Source of the DNA: Pararhodospirillum oryzae
GTDB taxonomy: Bacteria; Pseudomonadota; Alphaproteobacteria; Rhodospirillales; Rhodospirillaceae
Assembly: GCF_007992075.1 (NCBI RefSeq)
Contig: NZ_BJZO01000011.1
Span: 1 to 61,428 of the forward strand
DNA: 61,428 nucleotides
Direction: 5' to 3'
Shown here: in pieces, positions 31,214 to 42,390 of the stretch
How positions within the stretch are numbered: position 1 is the first letter of the stretch
How the letters are laid out: each line of letters begins with the position of its first letter
Notes under the pieces: generated by a model
The model's input: only the letters and a program-made list of their open reading frames with translations
What the model was told of the DNA's origin: nothing
The model's database searches: none
Translations under genes and position numbers: made by a program

Positions 31214-32149
31214 ATGGGTGAAACGATCACCTTGTCCATTCACGACATCCCCCAGCCCGACCTGGTCAACGAAATCCTGTGGAGCCAGATGTCCCAGCAT
31301 CTGCGCACGGCCTGCATGAAGCCGGTTGACGGGCAGACGGACTTTCAGCCCCTGCCCTACACGGCCGGCCAGTTGCTGGGGCGACTGGGATTCGCGCTTG
31401 GCTACTACGACGCCCGCCTGACCAACCTGTTTCGTTGGGCCGCCGGATCGGCGGAAGGGGATAATTTCACCTACGCGCTCACCCCTCGCAACAAGCGCCA
31501 CCTGGCCGCCTTCGTCGCTCTTGTCACCCGGCGCCCGGCGCCGGAGATCGAGGGCTACCTGGACGAAATCGAAAACGACCAGGCCTTGCGCACCCACTTC
31601 CAGACGGTTCTGAAAGGACGCCAGGGGCCGATGGACCAGGGCTTTCACCCCGGCCGGCGCATGGGCTGGTACGCGGTGGCCCGGGCCTTGAAGCCGCGTG
31701 TTGTCATTGAAACCGGGGTACACACCGGCCATGGCTCCATCACCCTGGCCGCGGCCTTGATGCGCAACCAGGCCGAAGGTTTCCCGGGACGGTACTATGG
31801 CACCGACATCGCCCCGGCTGCCGGCATCTTGTTCCAGGGCCCCTACGCCGAGATGGGCACCATCCTGTACGGCGACAGCCTGGAAAGCCTGAAGAAGCTG
31901 GACGGCCCCATTGACCTGTTCATCAACGACAGCGACCATTCGGCCACCTACGAACGCGAGGAATACCGCGTGATCGAACCGAAGCTGTCGGCCCACGCCG
32001 TGGTCCTGGGCGACAACGCCCATGTCTCCGACAGCCTGCTGGAGCACGCCCGGGAAACGGGCCGCACTTTCCTGTTCTTCCGCGAGGACCCCATCAATCA
32101 CTGGTATCCGGGCGCCGGCATCGGGGCCATGTTCCCCACGTCGACCTGA
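31214..32149 (+). CDS. Class I SAM-dependent methyltransferase (Methyltransf_24-like)
   Basis: A 311-residue protein. The second half is a Rossmann methyltransferase domain: motif I in VVIETGVHTGHGS at about residues 160-172, then YGTDIAP, and DLFINDSDHSATYE, which carries the acidic/histidine loop seen in Methyltransf_24 proteins. Substrate unknown. The N-terminal 150 residues contain helical and Trp/Tyr-rich segments without a recognised domain. It stands alone between two terminators, so it is probably a single-gene unit; AAAGGA precedes the start. Confidence 0.7.
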   Translation: MGETITLSIHDIPQPDLVNEILWSQMSQHLRTACMKPVDGQTDFQPLPYTAGQLLGRLGFALGYYDARLTNLFRWAAGSAEGDNFTYALTPRNKRHLAAFVALVTRRPAPEIEGYLDEIENDQALRTHFQTVLKGRQGPMDQGFHPGRRMGWYAVARALKPRVVIETGVHTGHGSITLAAALMRNQAEGFPGRYYGTDIAPAAGILFQGPYAEMGTILYGDSLESLKKLDGPIDLFINDSDHSATYEREEYRVIEPKLSAHAVVLGDNAHVSDSLLEHARETGRTFLFFREDPINHWYPGAGIGAMFPTST

Positions 32150-32150
32150 G

Positions 32151-32198
32151 CCCCTTGATCCTTGCCCCCCTTGATCCTTGCCCCCCTTGATCCTTGCA
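32151..32198. repeat. Three perfect 16-bp tandem repeats
   Basis: Three head-to-tail copies of CCCCTTGATCCTTGC(C/A), at 32151-32166, 32167-32182 and 32183-32198. They begin one base after the methyltransferase stop codon and end just before the rnd terminator. Confidence 0.9.
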
Positions 32199-32213
32199 AG
32201 GCGGGGCCCATGC

Positions 32214-32245
32214 GCAAAAAGGCCCGAAGGGATTCCCTTCGGGCC
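32214..32245 (-). terminator. Intrinsic terminator of rnd
   Basis: On the minus strand GGCCCGAAGGG and CCCTTCGGGCC form an 11-bp stem with a 3-base loop (32221-32245), followed by TTTTT (32216-32220). Confidence 0.9.
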
Positions 32246-32283
32246 GGGGGAAAACATCCAGGGCCGGGTTCGCGGGACGCGCG

Positions 32284-33453
32284 TCAGCGCTCCGAGTCTT
32301 CCAGCGGAATCACGCGCAGACCCTGCCCGTCGCGGGTCAGGGCGATGGCCAGATGGCCGTGCTTCAGGCGCAGGGCATCGGCGCCAAACAGCTCGCGACG
32401 CCAGCCTTCCAGCGCGGGCACCTCGGCCGCGTCGTCGGCGGCGATGCGTTCCAGATCGCCGATGGTCGCCACCAGCTTCTGGGCGACGCCGCTTTCCTCG
32501 CACTTCATCTTCAAAAGCACGCGCAGCAGGTCCACCACCGGCCCCAGTCCCTGGGGCAGGTCCTCACGATGGGGCGGACGCGGCAACGCGGAGTCGGGCA
32601 GCGCCAGGGCCCGGGCCACGGCTTCGAGCATGCCCTGGCCCAAGGGACCGTCGGCCAGCCCCCGCGAGACGCTGCGCAACTGGGCCAGGGCGTCGGTCGA
32701 GGTGGGGGCACTGGCCGCGATTTCCAGAAGGCCCTCGTCGCGGATCACCCGGTTGCGGGGCAGATCGCGTTCCTGGGCCGTGCGTTCACGCCACGCCGCC
32801 AGTTCCTTGAGCAGGCCCAGGAACCGACCCGAGCGCGAACGGGCCTTGATGCGCAGCCAGGCTTCCTCGGGCTCCACGCGGTATTGGGCCGGGTCGGTCA
32901 GGATGGCCATTTCCTGGTCCAGCCAGCCGGCGCGACCGCTGGAAGCCAGCTGCGCTTCCAGCTTTTCGAAAACGGCGCGCAAATGGATGACGTCGCCCAG
33001 GGCGTATTCGACCTGGCGCGCGTTCAGCGGGCGACGCGACCAGTCGGTGAAGCGCATGGACTTGTCGATGCGCGCCCGGGTCAGGCTGCTGACCAGGGTT
33101 TCGTAGCCCACGGAATCCCCGTAGCCGCACACCATGGCCGCCACCTGGGTATCGAACAGGGGGCGCGGCAGGCGGCCGGATTCGTGCAGGAAAATTTCCA
33201 GATCCTGGCGGGCGGCGTGGAACACCTTCAAGACGCGCTCGTCGTCCATCAAGGTGAACAACGGCTCCAGGCTCAACCCTGGCGCCAAGGGATCGATGCA
33301 CGCCGACTCCTGTTCCCCGCCGACCTGAATCAGGCACAGCTTGGGCCAGTAGGTTTTCTCGCGCATGAACTCGGTGTCCACGGTCACATAGCGTTCCCGG
33401 GACAGGCGGTCACACAGGGCGGTGAGATCTTCGGTGCTGGAAATCAAGGACAT
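32284..33453 (-). CDS. rnd: Ribonuclease D
   Basis: A 389-residue 3'-5' exoribonuclease that trims tRNA and other stable RNA precursors. The DEDD exonuclease motifs are seen: VTVDTEFMREKTYWPKLCL (Exo I), KVFHAARQDLEIFL (Exo II) and QVEYALGDVIHL (Exo III), followed by HRDC domains. ATG 33453 fits the family N-terminus. Divergent from aspS. Confidence 0.95.
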   Translation of the reverse strand: MSLISSTEDLTALCDRLSRERYVTVDTEFMREKTYWPKLCLIQVGGEQESACIDPLAPGLSLEPLFTLMDDERVLKVFHAARQDLEIFLHESGRLPRPLFDTQVAAMVCGYGDSVGYETLVSSLTRARIDKSMRFTDWSRRPLNARQVEYALGDVIHLRAVFEKLEAQLASSGRAGWLDQEMAILTDPAQYRVEPEEAWLRIKARSRSGRFLGLLKELAAWRERTAQERDLPRNRVIRDEGLLEIAASAPTSTDALAQLRSVSRGLADGPLGQGMLEAVARALALPDSALPRPPHREDLPQGLGPVVDLLRVLLKMKCEESGVAQKLVATIGDLERIAADDAAEVPALEGWRRELFGADALRLKHGHLAIALTRDGQGLRVIPLEDSER

Positions 33454-33652
33454 GACGCATTCGTATAGCTCTCCTTGACGCGCGGGGCAAGAGGCGTCGC
33501 CGCTCCCGGACGCGCCCCGCGCCGTGCCCGTCGTGGCCCTCCTTGGGAAGGCCTTTCGCGGCAGGGTGACTTGACAAACCACGGACGAGGGTGTCCCCTC
33601 CCGCCCCAACCCTCTTTCCATAGACTCTCGCGTTTTTTCAGGGATCCCGGCC

Positions 33653-35455
33653 ATGCACCGTTATCGCACCCATACCTGCGCCCAGGCTTCTCCCGCCCTG
33701 GTGGGCGAGACCGTGCGCCTGTCCGGCTGGGTTCACCGCAAGCGCGATCATGGCGGCTTGCTGTTCATCGACCTGCGCGACCATTACGGCATCACCCAGG
33801 TGGTCTGCGACAGCGCCGACCCCGTGTTCCCGACCCTGGAATCCGCGCGTGTTGAAAGCGTGCTGACCGTCACCGGCGAGGTGGTGGCGCGCACGCCGGA
33901 AACCGTGAATCCCACCTTGGCCACCGGCGCGGTTGAAGTGCGCGCGCGCGCCGTCGAGGTGCAGTCGACCGCCGAGGTCCTGCCCATCCTCGTGGCCGGG
34001 GATCAGGAATTCCCCGAGGACATGCGCCTCACCTATCGATTCCTGGATCTGCGCCGCGAAAAGGTGCACGCCAACATGGTGTTGCGCAGCAAGGTGATTT
34101 CCAGCCTGCGCCGGCGCATGACCGATCAGGGCTTCCTGGAGTACCAGACGCCGATCCTGACCGCGTCGAGCCCCGAGGGTGCCCGCGACTTCCTGGTGCC
34201 GTCGCGCCTGCACCCGGGCAAGTTCTACGCCCTGCCGCAGGCGCCGCAGCAGTTCAAGCAGCTGCTGATGGTCAGCGGCTTTGACCGTTACTTCCAGGTC
34301 GCGCCGTGCTTCCGCGACGAGGACAGCCGGGCCGACCGCAGCCCCGGCGAGTTCTATCAGCTTGATTTCGAGATGAGCTTCGTCACCCAGGAAGACGTGT
34401 TCGCGGCCATCGAGCCGGTGCTGGCCGGGGTGTTCGAGGAGTTCGGCCAGGGCCGCGAGGTCACGCCGCCGCCGTTCCCGCGCATCCCCTACGACCAGGC
34501 CATGCTGGAGTTTGGCTCCGACAAGCCCGACCTGCGCAATCCGTTGCGCATCGCCGACGTGACCGAGGCCTTCGCCGGCGGCGGCTTTGGCCTGTTCGCG
34601 CGCCAGATCGAGGCCGGGGCCGTGGTCCGCGCCATTCCGGCGCCGGGCGCCGCCGGCCGGCCGCGCGGCTGGTACGACAAGCTGAACGAATGGGCCCGCG
34701 AAAGCGGCGCCGGCGGGTTGGGCTACGTGGTGTTCGAGGAAGCCGGTCCCAAGGGCCCGATCGCCAAGAACCTGCAAGCCGACCGGGTGGAAGCCATCCG
34801 TGCCCAAATGAACCTGAAGGCCGGCGACGCCGTGTTCTTCGCCTGCGACAAGATGCTGAAGGCGGCCAAGTTCGCGGGGCAGGTGCGCGAGCGCCTGTGC
34901 GATGACCTGGGCCTGCGCGAAACCGGGGTGTTCCGCTTCTGCTGGACCATCGACTTCCCGATGTACGAGCTGAACGAGGACACGGGGCAGATCGAATTCA
35001 GCCACAACCCGTTCTCGATGCCCCAAGGCGAGATGGAAGCCCTGGAAACCATGGACCCGCTGGCCATCAAGGCCTACCAGTACGACATCGTGTGCAACGG
35101 CATCGAGCTGTCGTCGGGCGCCATCCGGAACCATCGCCCGGACATCATGTACAAGGCCTTCGAGATCGCCGGCTACCCGCGCGAGGAAGTGGAGGCCCGG
35201 TTCGGCGGCATGCTGCGCGCGTTCAAGTTCGGCGCGCCCCCGCACGGTGGCTCGGCCCCGGGCATCGACCGCATTGTCATGCTGCTGGCCGACGAGCCCA
35301 ATATCCGCGAGGTCATCTTGTTCCCGATGAACGGGCAAGCCCAGGACCTGCTGATGCAAGCGCCCAACACGGTGAGCGACAAGCAACTGAAGGAACTGCA
35401 CATCCGGGTCGCGCCGCCGGTCAAGGCGGTGAGCGGCGACCGGTCCTCGTCCTGA
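33653..35455 (+). CDS. aspS: Aspartyl-tRNA synthetase
   Basis: A 600-residue bacterial-type class II synthetase: an N-terminal OB anticodon-binding domain ([20 protein letters not shown]), the motif 2 region [19 protein letters not shown], a GAD-type insertion in the middle, and motif 3 in [13 protein letters not shown]. It charges tRNA-Asp, and possibly tRNA-Asn if the organism lacks AsnRS (not testable here). The HAD phosphatase gene starts 11 bases after the stop, so the two are probably co-transcribed. Confidence 0.98.
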   Translation: MHRYRTHTCAQASPALVGETVRLSGWVHRKRDHGGLLFIDLRDHYGITQVVCDSADPVFPTLESARVESVLTVTGEVVARTPETVNPTLATGAVEVRARAVEVQSTAEVLPILVAGDQEFPEDMRLTYRFLDLRREKVHANMVLRSKVISSLRRRMTDQGFLEYQTPILTASSPEGARDFLVPSRLHPGKFYALPQAPQQFKQLLMVSGFDRYFQVAPCFRDEDSRADRSPGEFYQLDFEMSFVTQEDVFAAIEPVLAGVFEEFGQGREVTPPPFPRIPYDQAMLEFGSDKPDLRNPLRIADVTEAFAGGGFGLFARQIEAGAVVRAIPAPGAAGRPRGWYDKLNEWARESGAGGLGYVVFEEAGPKGPIAKNLQADRVEAIRAQMNLKAGDAVFFACDKMLKAAKFAGQVRERLCDDLGLRETGVFRFCWTIDFPMYELNEDTGQIEFSHNPFSMPQGEMEALETMDPLAIKAYQYDIVCNGIELSSGAIRNHRPDIMYKAFEIAGYPREEVEARFGGMLRAFKFGAPPHGGSAPGIDRIVMLLADEPNIREVILFPMNGQAQDLLMQAPNTVSDKQLKELHIRVAPPVKAVSGDRSSS

Positions 35456-35466
35456 GGCCCCGAACG

Positions 35467-36174
35467 ATGCGCGCCCTGGACGCCGGCTTGCCCCTGGTGG
35501 TGTTCGACGTGGACGGCACCCTTGCCGACAGCCACCACAACATCATCGCCGCCATGAACGACGCGTTCCAGGCGGCGGGCCTGCCGCTGCCCGAGCCCGA
35601 CGCGGTCCGGGGGGTGATCGGTCTGTCGCTGGACGAAACCCTGGCCATCCTGGTTCCCCAGGCGGAAGCCGATACGCTGGCCCGCCTGGGCGTGGCCTAC
35701 CGCGAGGCGTTCTTCAGCCGGCGCAACCGGCCTGATTTCTCCGAGCCCCTGTTCGCGGGGGCGCGGGAGGCCCTGGACCGCCTGGAGGCCCAGGGCGTCT
35801 TGCTGGCGCTCGCCACCGGCAAGTCGCGTCGGGGCGCCGTGGCCTTCCTGGAGCGTCACGGGCTGACCCAGCGTTTCGTGGCCGTGCGCACCGCCGACGA
35901 CGGCCCGGGCAAGCCCGATCCGTGGATGATCCTGGACGCGATGGCCAGCGTGGGCGCCGATCCCGGCCAGACGGTGATGGTGGGCGATACCACCTTCGAC
36001 ATGGAAATGGCTGGCCGCGCCCGCGTGGCCGCGCTGGGAGTGACCTGGGGCAGCCACGCCCCCGAGGCCCTGATGGCCGCCGGCGCCCAGGGCGTCGCGC
36101 GCACCTTCGCCGAGGCCACGGCCTTCCTGAGCGAACGCCTGGGCCTGGGACCGGCGTCCCCGCCCACCCCGTGA
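35467..36174 (+). CDS. HAD-superfamily phosphatase
   Basis: A 235-residue HAD-IA hydrolase. All four motifs are present: FDVDGTLADS (nucleophile aspartate), ALATGKSRRG (threonine), GKPDP (lysine) and VGDTTFDMEMA (metal aspartates). It resembles phosphoglycolate phosphatase-like enzymes; the substrate cannot be set from sequence. It lies between aspS and the ATP12 gene, with gaps of 11 and 37 bases, so all three are probably one transcript. Confidence 0.88.
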   Translation: MRALDAGLPLVVFDVDGTLADSHHNIIAAMNDAFQAAGLPLPEPDAVRGVIGLSLDETLAILVPQAEADTLARLGVAYREAFFSRRNRPDFSEPLFAGAREALDRLEAQGVLLALATGKSRRGAVAFLERHGLTQRFVAVRTADDGPGKPDPWMILDAMASVGADPGQTVMVGDTTFDMEMAGRARVAALGVTWGSHAPEALMAAGAQGVARTFAEATAFLSERLGLGPASPPTP

Positions 36175-36211
36175 CGTGTTTTTGCCTGCCTTGCCCGATG
36201 GATCCGTGCCG

Positions 36212-37015
36212 ATGAGCGATTCTTCTTCTTCCCTGCCCGCCGACGCGCCCCGCCCGGTCACGCCGCCTTCGCGCCAGGTGGACAAGCCGCTTTCGGCCAC
36301 CTTGCGCCGGCGGTTCTACAAAACGGTCGCCGTGGCCCCCGAGGAAACCGGGTTCGGGCTGCGCCTGGATGGCAAGCCGGTGCGCACGCCCACCCGCCTG
36401 CCCCTGGTGGCGCCCACGCCCGCGCTGGCCGAGGCCATGGCCGGGGAATGGCGCGCCCAAGGCGACACCATCGAGCCCGAAACCATGCCCCTGACCGCGC
36501 TGGCCAACACCGCGCTTGACCGGGTGATGCCGGCTCAAGAGGCGGTGATCGCGGCCCTGGTCCGCTATGGCGACACCGATCTGCTGTGCTATCGCGCCGC
36601 CGAGCCGCCCGACCTGGTGGCGCGCCAGGACGCGGCCTGGCCGCCCCTGCTGGCCTGGGCCGCCGAAACCCTGGGCATCCGCCTGGAGGTCACCCGGGGC
36701 CTGATGCCCACCCCCCAGCCCGCCGGGTCCCTCAAGCGGCTTGAGGCCAGCCTCGCGGCCCTTGATCCCTGGACCCTGACCGTCGCCCAGGCCCTGACCG
36801 CGATCACCGGGTCGGTGATCCTGGGGCTCGCGGTGGCGCACCGGCGCCTGGAGGCGACCGAGGCCTTTCGCATTTCCCAGATCGACGACCTGTTCCAGGC
36901 CGAGCGCTGGGGCGAGGATGCCGAGGCCACGGCCCGCCACCGGGTACTGGAAGCCGATGCCCGCGCCGCCGGCCACTTCCTCGCCTTGTGCGCGAGCGAT
37001 CCGGCCCGGGCCTGA
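36212..37015 (+). CDS. ATP12-family F1-ATPase assembly chaperone
   Basis: A 267-residue ATP12 homologue. Family features include LRRRFYKTV near the N-terminus, GFGLRLDGKPVRTP, and the helical C-terminal part with LCYRAAEP and LTAITGSVILGLA. Mitochondrial Atp12 binds the F1 alpha subunit during assembly, and alphaproteobacteria are the bacterial group that keep it. A terminator follows directly. Confidence 0.93.
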   Translation: MSDSSSSLPADAPRPVTPPSRQVDKPLSATLRRRFYKTVAVAPEETGFGLRLDGKPVRTPTRLPLVAPTPALAEAMAGEWRAQGDTIEPETMPLTALANTALDRVMPAQEAVIAALVRYGDTDLLCYRAAEPPDLVARQDAAWPPLLAWAAETLGIRLEVTRGLMPTPQPAGSLKRLEASLAALDPWTLTVAQALTAITGSVILGLAVAHRRLEATEAFRISQIDDLFQAERWGEDAEATARHRVLEADARAAGHFLALCASDPARA

Positions 37016-37019
37016 TCCC

Positions 37020-37055
37020 GAGGGGCGGCCCGGCCCCTCTCGGGCCTCTTTTTTC
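37020..37055 (+). terminator. Intrinsic terminator after the ATP12 gene
   Basis: GAGGGGC (37020-37026) pairs with GCCCCTC (37033-37039), followed by a T-rich run that starts at about 37047. Confidence 0.75.
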
Positions 37056-37117
37056 TCTTTTCCTTTACCGCCGTCCCGTTCTTGCGGTCCGTGGGTCCGA
37101 TCCCCTAAAAGACCCTC

Positions 37118-37206
37118 AAGGGAACGCCCCGAAAGGACCATCGGACGTCAAGGCGTCCCCCAGATAGGGAGCTGTTTCCCTTCGGGGCAGGAAGCCCGTT
37201 TTTTAT
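37118..37206 (+). promoter_or_regulatory. Candidate riboswitch-like structured RNA with overlapping terminator
   Basis: An 11-position stem with one mismatch joins GCCCCGAAAGG (37126-37136) to CCCTTCGGGGC (37178-37188). It encloses two hairpins: GGACG/CGTCC (37143-37147, 37154-37158) and a short CCC/GGG (37159-37161, 37167-37169), making a three-way junction. The 3' strand of the closing stem (GGGC, 37185-37188) can instead pair with GCCC (37194-37197) in a small hairpin followed by six T residues (37199-37204). The two folds exclude each other, as in riboswitches and attenuators. A possible promoter is TTGCGG (37083-37088) with TAAAAG (37106-37111). It lies 72 bases before a lipoprotein gene. 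A free-standing small RNA is the main alternative. Confidence 0.45.
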
Positions 37207-37276
37207 TGATGCCCTGGTGGGCCAAGGCGGCCCGTGGCATTAAGTGCGGAGCGGGCCCCCGAGACGGACGGCGGAC

Positions 37277-37723
37277 ATGCACACACCCTCATCCCCCTTC
37301 AGCCCTTTTCCCTTCCGCTTCTTTCCGCGCCCCCGGGCGGCGGGATTGCTGCTGGGCGGGGTCCTGCTGCTGTCGGCGTGCCTGGACGGCCCCACCATCC
37401 GCATCGCCACCCACCCCTTGCGCGACCAGGAAACCGGTTCGGGACCGTCGTGCGTGGCGCGCCTGGTGATTGAAAACCAGGGCTCTCAAACCCTGGATGC
37501 GTTCCAGGTCTCGTTTGGCTACTACCGTGACCCCGAGGGCAAGGATCAGCTTGCCTCCCTGGAGGGAAGCGGTCTCGCCCCGGGCGCAAGCCGCACGGTG
37601 GAAGGCCCGGTCGCGCCGGCGGCGTGCTGGGCCGTGGAGTTGATGCGCGACCCCGTGGTCAGCCTTTGCCGGCGCGGCTCTGACGACTGCCGCAACGCCG
37701 TGACCCTCAAGAAGGCGTCCTGA
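37277..37723 (+). CDS. Small lipoprotein of unknown function
   Basis: A 148-residue protein with a type II signal: a basic start, a hydrophobic core and lipobox LLSAC at about residues 29-33. The mature part has a beta-rich look (CVARLVIENQGSQTLDAFQVSFGYY) resembling an immunoglobulin-like or CARDB-type fold, and four further cysteines that may form disulphides. No family was recognised. ATG 37277 is preferred to an earlier start at 37244. The structured RNA at 37118-37206 may control it. Confidence 0.65.
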   Translation: MHTPSSPFSPFPFRFFPRPRAAGLLLGGVLLLSACLDGPTIRIATHPLRDQETGSGPSCVARLVIENQGSQTLDAFQVSFGYYRDPEGKDQLASLEGSGLAPGASRTVEGPVAPAACWAVELMRDPVVSLCRRGSDDCRNAVTLKKAS

Positions 37724-37736
37724 TCGAAAAAACGGT

Positions 37737-38318
37737 TCACGCGCCAGGTGGACTCTCGGAAGCCGGGGTTTGCGCGTCCGGCTCGGGGATCTGATGGCGG
37801 TTGATCAGCGGCACCTGGGCGAGGCTGAACAGCACGGTCAGGGGCAAGATCCCCCAAACCTTGAAGGCCACCCACAGATCTGAATCAACCGTGCGCCAGA
37901 TCGCTTCGTTCAAGGCGGCCAGCGCCAGGAAGAACAAGGCCCAGCGCACGCTCAAGAGCCGCCAGCCTTCATCACTGAGATGCAACGCGCTGCCAAGAGC
38001 CAGCTTCAAGAACAAACGCCGCGTGGCCAGGCCCACGAACAAAAGGGTCGCGAACAGCACGTTGACCACGGTCGGCTTGATCTTGATGAACAGATCATCG
38101 TCCAGCGCCACGGTCAGGCCGCCGAAGACAATCACGAACACGCCGCCCACCAGTGGCATGACCGGCAGCTTGCGCATCAGGAGCCACGACAGCCCCAAGG
38201 AGAGCACGGTGGCCCCCACGAACACGGCGGTAGCCGGAATCAGGCCCGCCACGGCGTTGGCGATGAAAAACACCACCAGCGGCCCTGCTTCCAGGGCCAG
38301 TTTGACAAAGGGGCTCAT
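37737..38318 (-). CDS. yciB: Inner-membrane septation protein YciB/IspZ
   Basis: A 193-residue protein with five predicted membrane segments and the family motifs GPLVVFFIANAVAG and WRLLSVRWALFFLALAALNE. E. coli YciB influences envelope integrity and septation; mechanism unclear. Convergent with the lipoprotein gene (13-base gap). ATG 38318 chosen because upstream residues are non-homologous. Confidence 0.9.
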   Translation of the reverse strand: MSPFVKLALEAGPLVVFFIANAVAGLIPATAVFVGATVLSLGLSWLLMRKLPVMPLVGGVFVIVFGGLTVALDDDLFIKIKPTVVNVLFATLLFVGLATRRLFLKLALGSALHLSDEGWRLLSVRWALFFLALAALNEAIWRTVDSDLWVAFKVWGILPLTVLFSLAQVPLINRHQIPEPDAQTPASESPPGA

Positions 38319-38439
38319 CGTCGTGCGCGCTTCCAGGACAGAAAACCAGACCACGGACCGGGCTTGATCGGGCCCCGGCCCCGGGCCTACAGTGCCGGGC
38401 GAAGGCGCTTGGCGCAACCGCCGCAATCACGAGGCTACG

Positions 38440-38715
38440 ATGAAGACGGTACGGGCAAGCATCCTGGGCCGGGTGCAAGGCGTGTGGTATCGCGGCTGGA
38501 CCGTGGAAACGGCCACGAAGCTGGGCCTGGACGGATGGGTGCGCAATCGGGCCGATGGCTCGGTCGAGGCCCTGTTCCACGGCGCCGACGATCAGGTGGA
38601 GGCCATGATCCGGGCCTGTCACCAGGGCCCGCCGGCGGCGCGGGTGGACGCGGTGCTGATCGAACCCGCCTCGGCCCCCGACCGCGCCGGCTTTCGCCAG
38701 CTGCCCACGGTATGA
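38440..38715 (+). CDS. acyP: Acylphosphatase
   Basis: A 91-residue enzyme that hydrolyses acyl phosphates. Signature [11 protein letters not shown] contains the phosphate-binding arginine, and [13 protein letters not shown] contains the catalytic asparagine. Normal length. GAGG precedes the ATG. Divergent from yciB with a 121-base gap. Confidence 0.93.
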   Translation: MKTVRASILGRVQGVWYRGWTVETATKLGLDGWVRNRADGSVEALFHGADDQVEAMIRACHQGPPAARVDAVLIEPASAPDRAGFRQLPTV

Positions 38716-38827
38716 CCGTCCGGGGCCGGGACCGCGCCAGCACCCGGACAGCCTCCTTTTTCCCAAGCAGACGATCGTCCCCGGGGGGCGGGTTCAGCCC
38801 GACTCCTTGGTCCACCCGCGCGGGGGC

Positions 38828-39187
38828 CTACCAGCGCAGGCGATCACGGGCGCGCTCCAGCGAGTCGGGGCCCTGGGTGGGGGAACGCCCGTGCGCGATG
38901 CCCTGGCGGTCCAGGCACTCGCCCAGGGCCCGGTCGTAGGCCCGGCGCGCCTCGTAGGCCGCCATCTGGGCCCGGGGATCGCCCGCGCTCATGTCATCGA
39001 CGCCGGCGCCGTGAAACGCGCCCGACCGCCGTTCGGCCTGGTCATCGGCATAGCGCTGGCAGGCGCGGTAGGCGGCGCGGCCGGCCTCGTCGCCGGGACC
39101 AGCAGGCCCCCCCGGCGAGCCCCCCCCGCAGCCCGCCAGCACCGCCACCAGAAGGCCAGCGCCCACCATCCCCGTTCCCTTGCCCAT
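38828..39187 (-). CDS. Small lipoprotein of unknown function
   Basis: A 119-residue protein with lipobox LAGC near residue 20 (from the ATG at 39187, which has AAGGAGG upstream), then a Gly/Pro-rich linker and a short helical region rich in Arg, Ala and Glu with two more cysteines. No family recognised. Convergent with acyP, divergent from feoA. Confidence 0.55.
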   Translation of the reverse strand: MGKGTGMVGAGLLVAVLAGCGGGSPGGPAGPGDEAGRAAYRACQRYADDQAERRSGAFHGAGVDDMSAGDPRAQMAAYEARRAYDRALGECLDRQGIAHGRSPTQGPDSLERARDRLRW

Positions 39188-39289
39188 TCCCTCAGCCTCC
39201 TTGCCATTCTGGACAGGCACTTAACACTGCCACGCCCCCGGAAGTCCGACAAGCGGGCGCGGGCATGGTCGGGACGCCCGGTTTTGGTG

Positions 39290-39336
39290 TTGCATATCAT
39301 CCGCAATAGCCGTATGGTTTCGATATTAAGAACCAT
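39290..39336 (+). promoter_or_regulatory. Probable feoA promoter with two operator-like inverted repeats
   Basis: TTGCAT (39290-39295), 17-base spacer, TATGGT (39313-39318). Two palindromes overlap it: TTGC-N9-GCAA starting at 39290 over the -35 box, and a perfect ATGGTT-N11-AACCAT (39314-39336) over and after the -10 box. The stretch is AT-rich compared with its surroundings. Fur-family or FNR-type control of feo is usual, but neither repeat is a full match to a consensus known to me. Confidence 0.45.
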
Positions 39337-39389
39337 TCGCTGTTGCGGGCCGACGAAAATCCCTGGCCCCCCCTGAAGGATCCAAGCAG

Positions 39390-39713
39390 ATGGCTTTTCA
39401 TGGAGAAAGCGCGCTATTGGCCCCCTCTTCCGCCACCGCCGCCGCTTCCCCTTGTGCGTCCCAGGGCTGTGAAGGCGCACCGGATCGCCCCCTCGCCGAT
39501 TCTGGCAGCGGCGGGCCGGTCCTGGTCACCGGCATTCTGGGGGGACGGAAAATCGCCCGCGACCTGGGGGACCTGGGGGTCCGCGTGGGCAACACGCTGA
39601 CCGTCGTCCGACGCCTGACCGGCGGCGGCGTGGCGGTACGGCGCGGGGGCATGACCGTGGCCATCGGGGCCTTGCTGGCCCGCCAGGTCATGGTTCGCGC
39701 CACCTGTCCGTAA
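39390..39713 (+). CDS. feoA: Ferrous iron transport protein A
   Basis: A 107-residue protein whose last 65 residues are an SH3-like FeoA domain (TGILGGRKIARDLGDLGVRVGNTLTVV at the start of it, ending GMTVAIGALLARQVMV). The first 40 residues are an Ala/Ser/Pro-rich extension absent from most FeoA. It would act on the cytoplasmic side of FeoB. AAGGA precedes the start. feoB follows after an unusually long gap. Confidence 0.88.
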   Translation: MAFHGESALLAPSSATAAASPCASQGCEGAPDRPLADSGSGGPVLVTGILGGRKIARDLGDLGVRVGNTLTVVRRLTGGGVAVRRGGMTVAIGALLARQVMVRATCP

Positions 39714-40035
39714 CCCTTCCCTTCGATGGGTCCCGTGCCCGGGACGGCCGTTTGGGCCGTCACGGACGGGAAGCGCGCGACAAAGCAGGTCGCAAAGTGT
39801 TTTGACGCCGCGCTTCAACCAGGAAGACTTTCCTGTGTCACGCCGCCCCTTCCGCGCGGCCTGTCCTCAAGGCGCCCCCGGCAAGAACCGGGGCCCGGTT
39901 TTCAGTCCCCCCCAGGCACGCCCGGGTCAACCGTCCTGACCGGTTGATCGCTGCTTGGGGCCCCGTTCGTTCCCATTCCCGACCCAGGACCTTCGCCAGT
40001 CCCTGTCCGGGAATGCACCACCAAAGGTTGCGCCC
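39714..40035 (+). other. Long feoA-feoB gap with hairpins and an inverted repeat
   Basis: This 322-base stretch has no gene. Seen are: a 7-bp hairpin GACGGCC/GGCCGTC at about 39743-39761; CCCCGG/CCGGGG (39876-39881, 39888-39893) followed 5 bases later by TTTT, a weak terminator candidate; and a perfect inverted repeat TCAACCG-N7-CGGTTGA (39927-39947). feoB may therefore have its own control or partial termination before it. Confidence 0.5.

Positions 40036-42386
<2,351 letters not shown>

Positions 42387-42390
<4 letters not shown>

Noticed and set aside
29204-32503. A 1099-codon open frame on the minus strand opposite accBC and the methyltransferase gene
   Set aside because: The plus-strand genes are well-known families with ribosome-binding sites; the reverse frame is low-complexity Gly/His/Arg sequence.
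37118-37206. Signal-recognition-particle RNA or a known riboswitch class
   Set aside because: The conserved GGAAG-type SRP loop in its proper context and the TPP, fluoride, glycine and c-di-GMP consensus sequences are absent, so it was left as an unclassified candidate.
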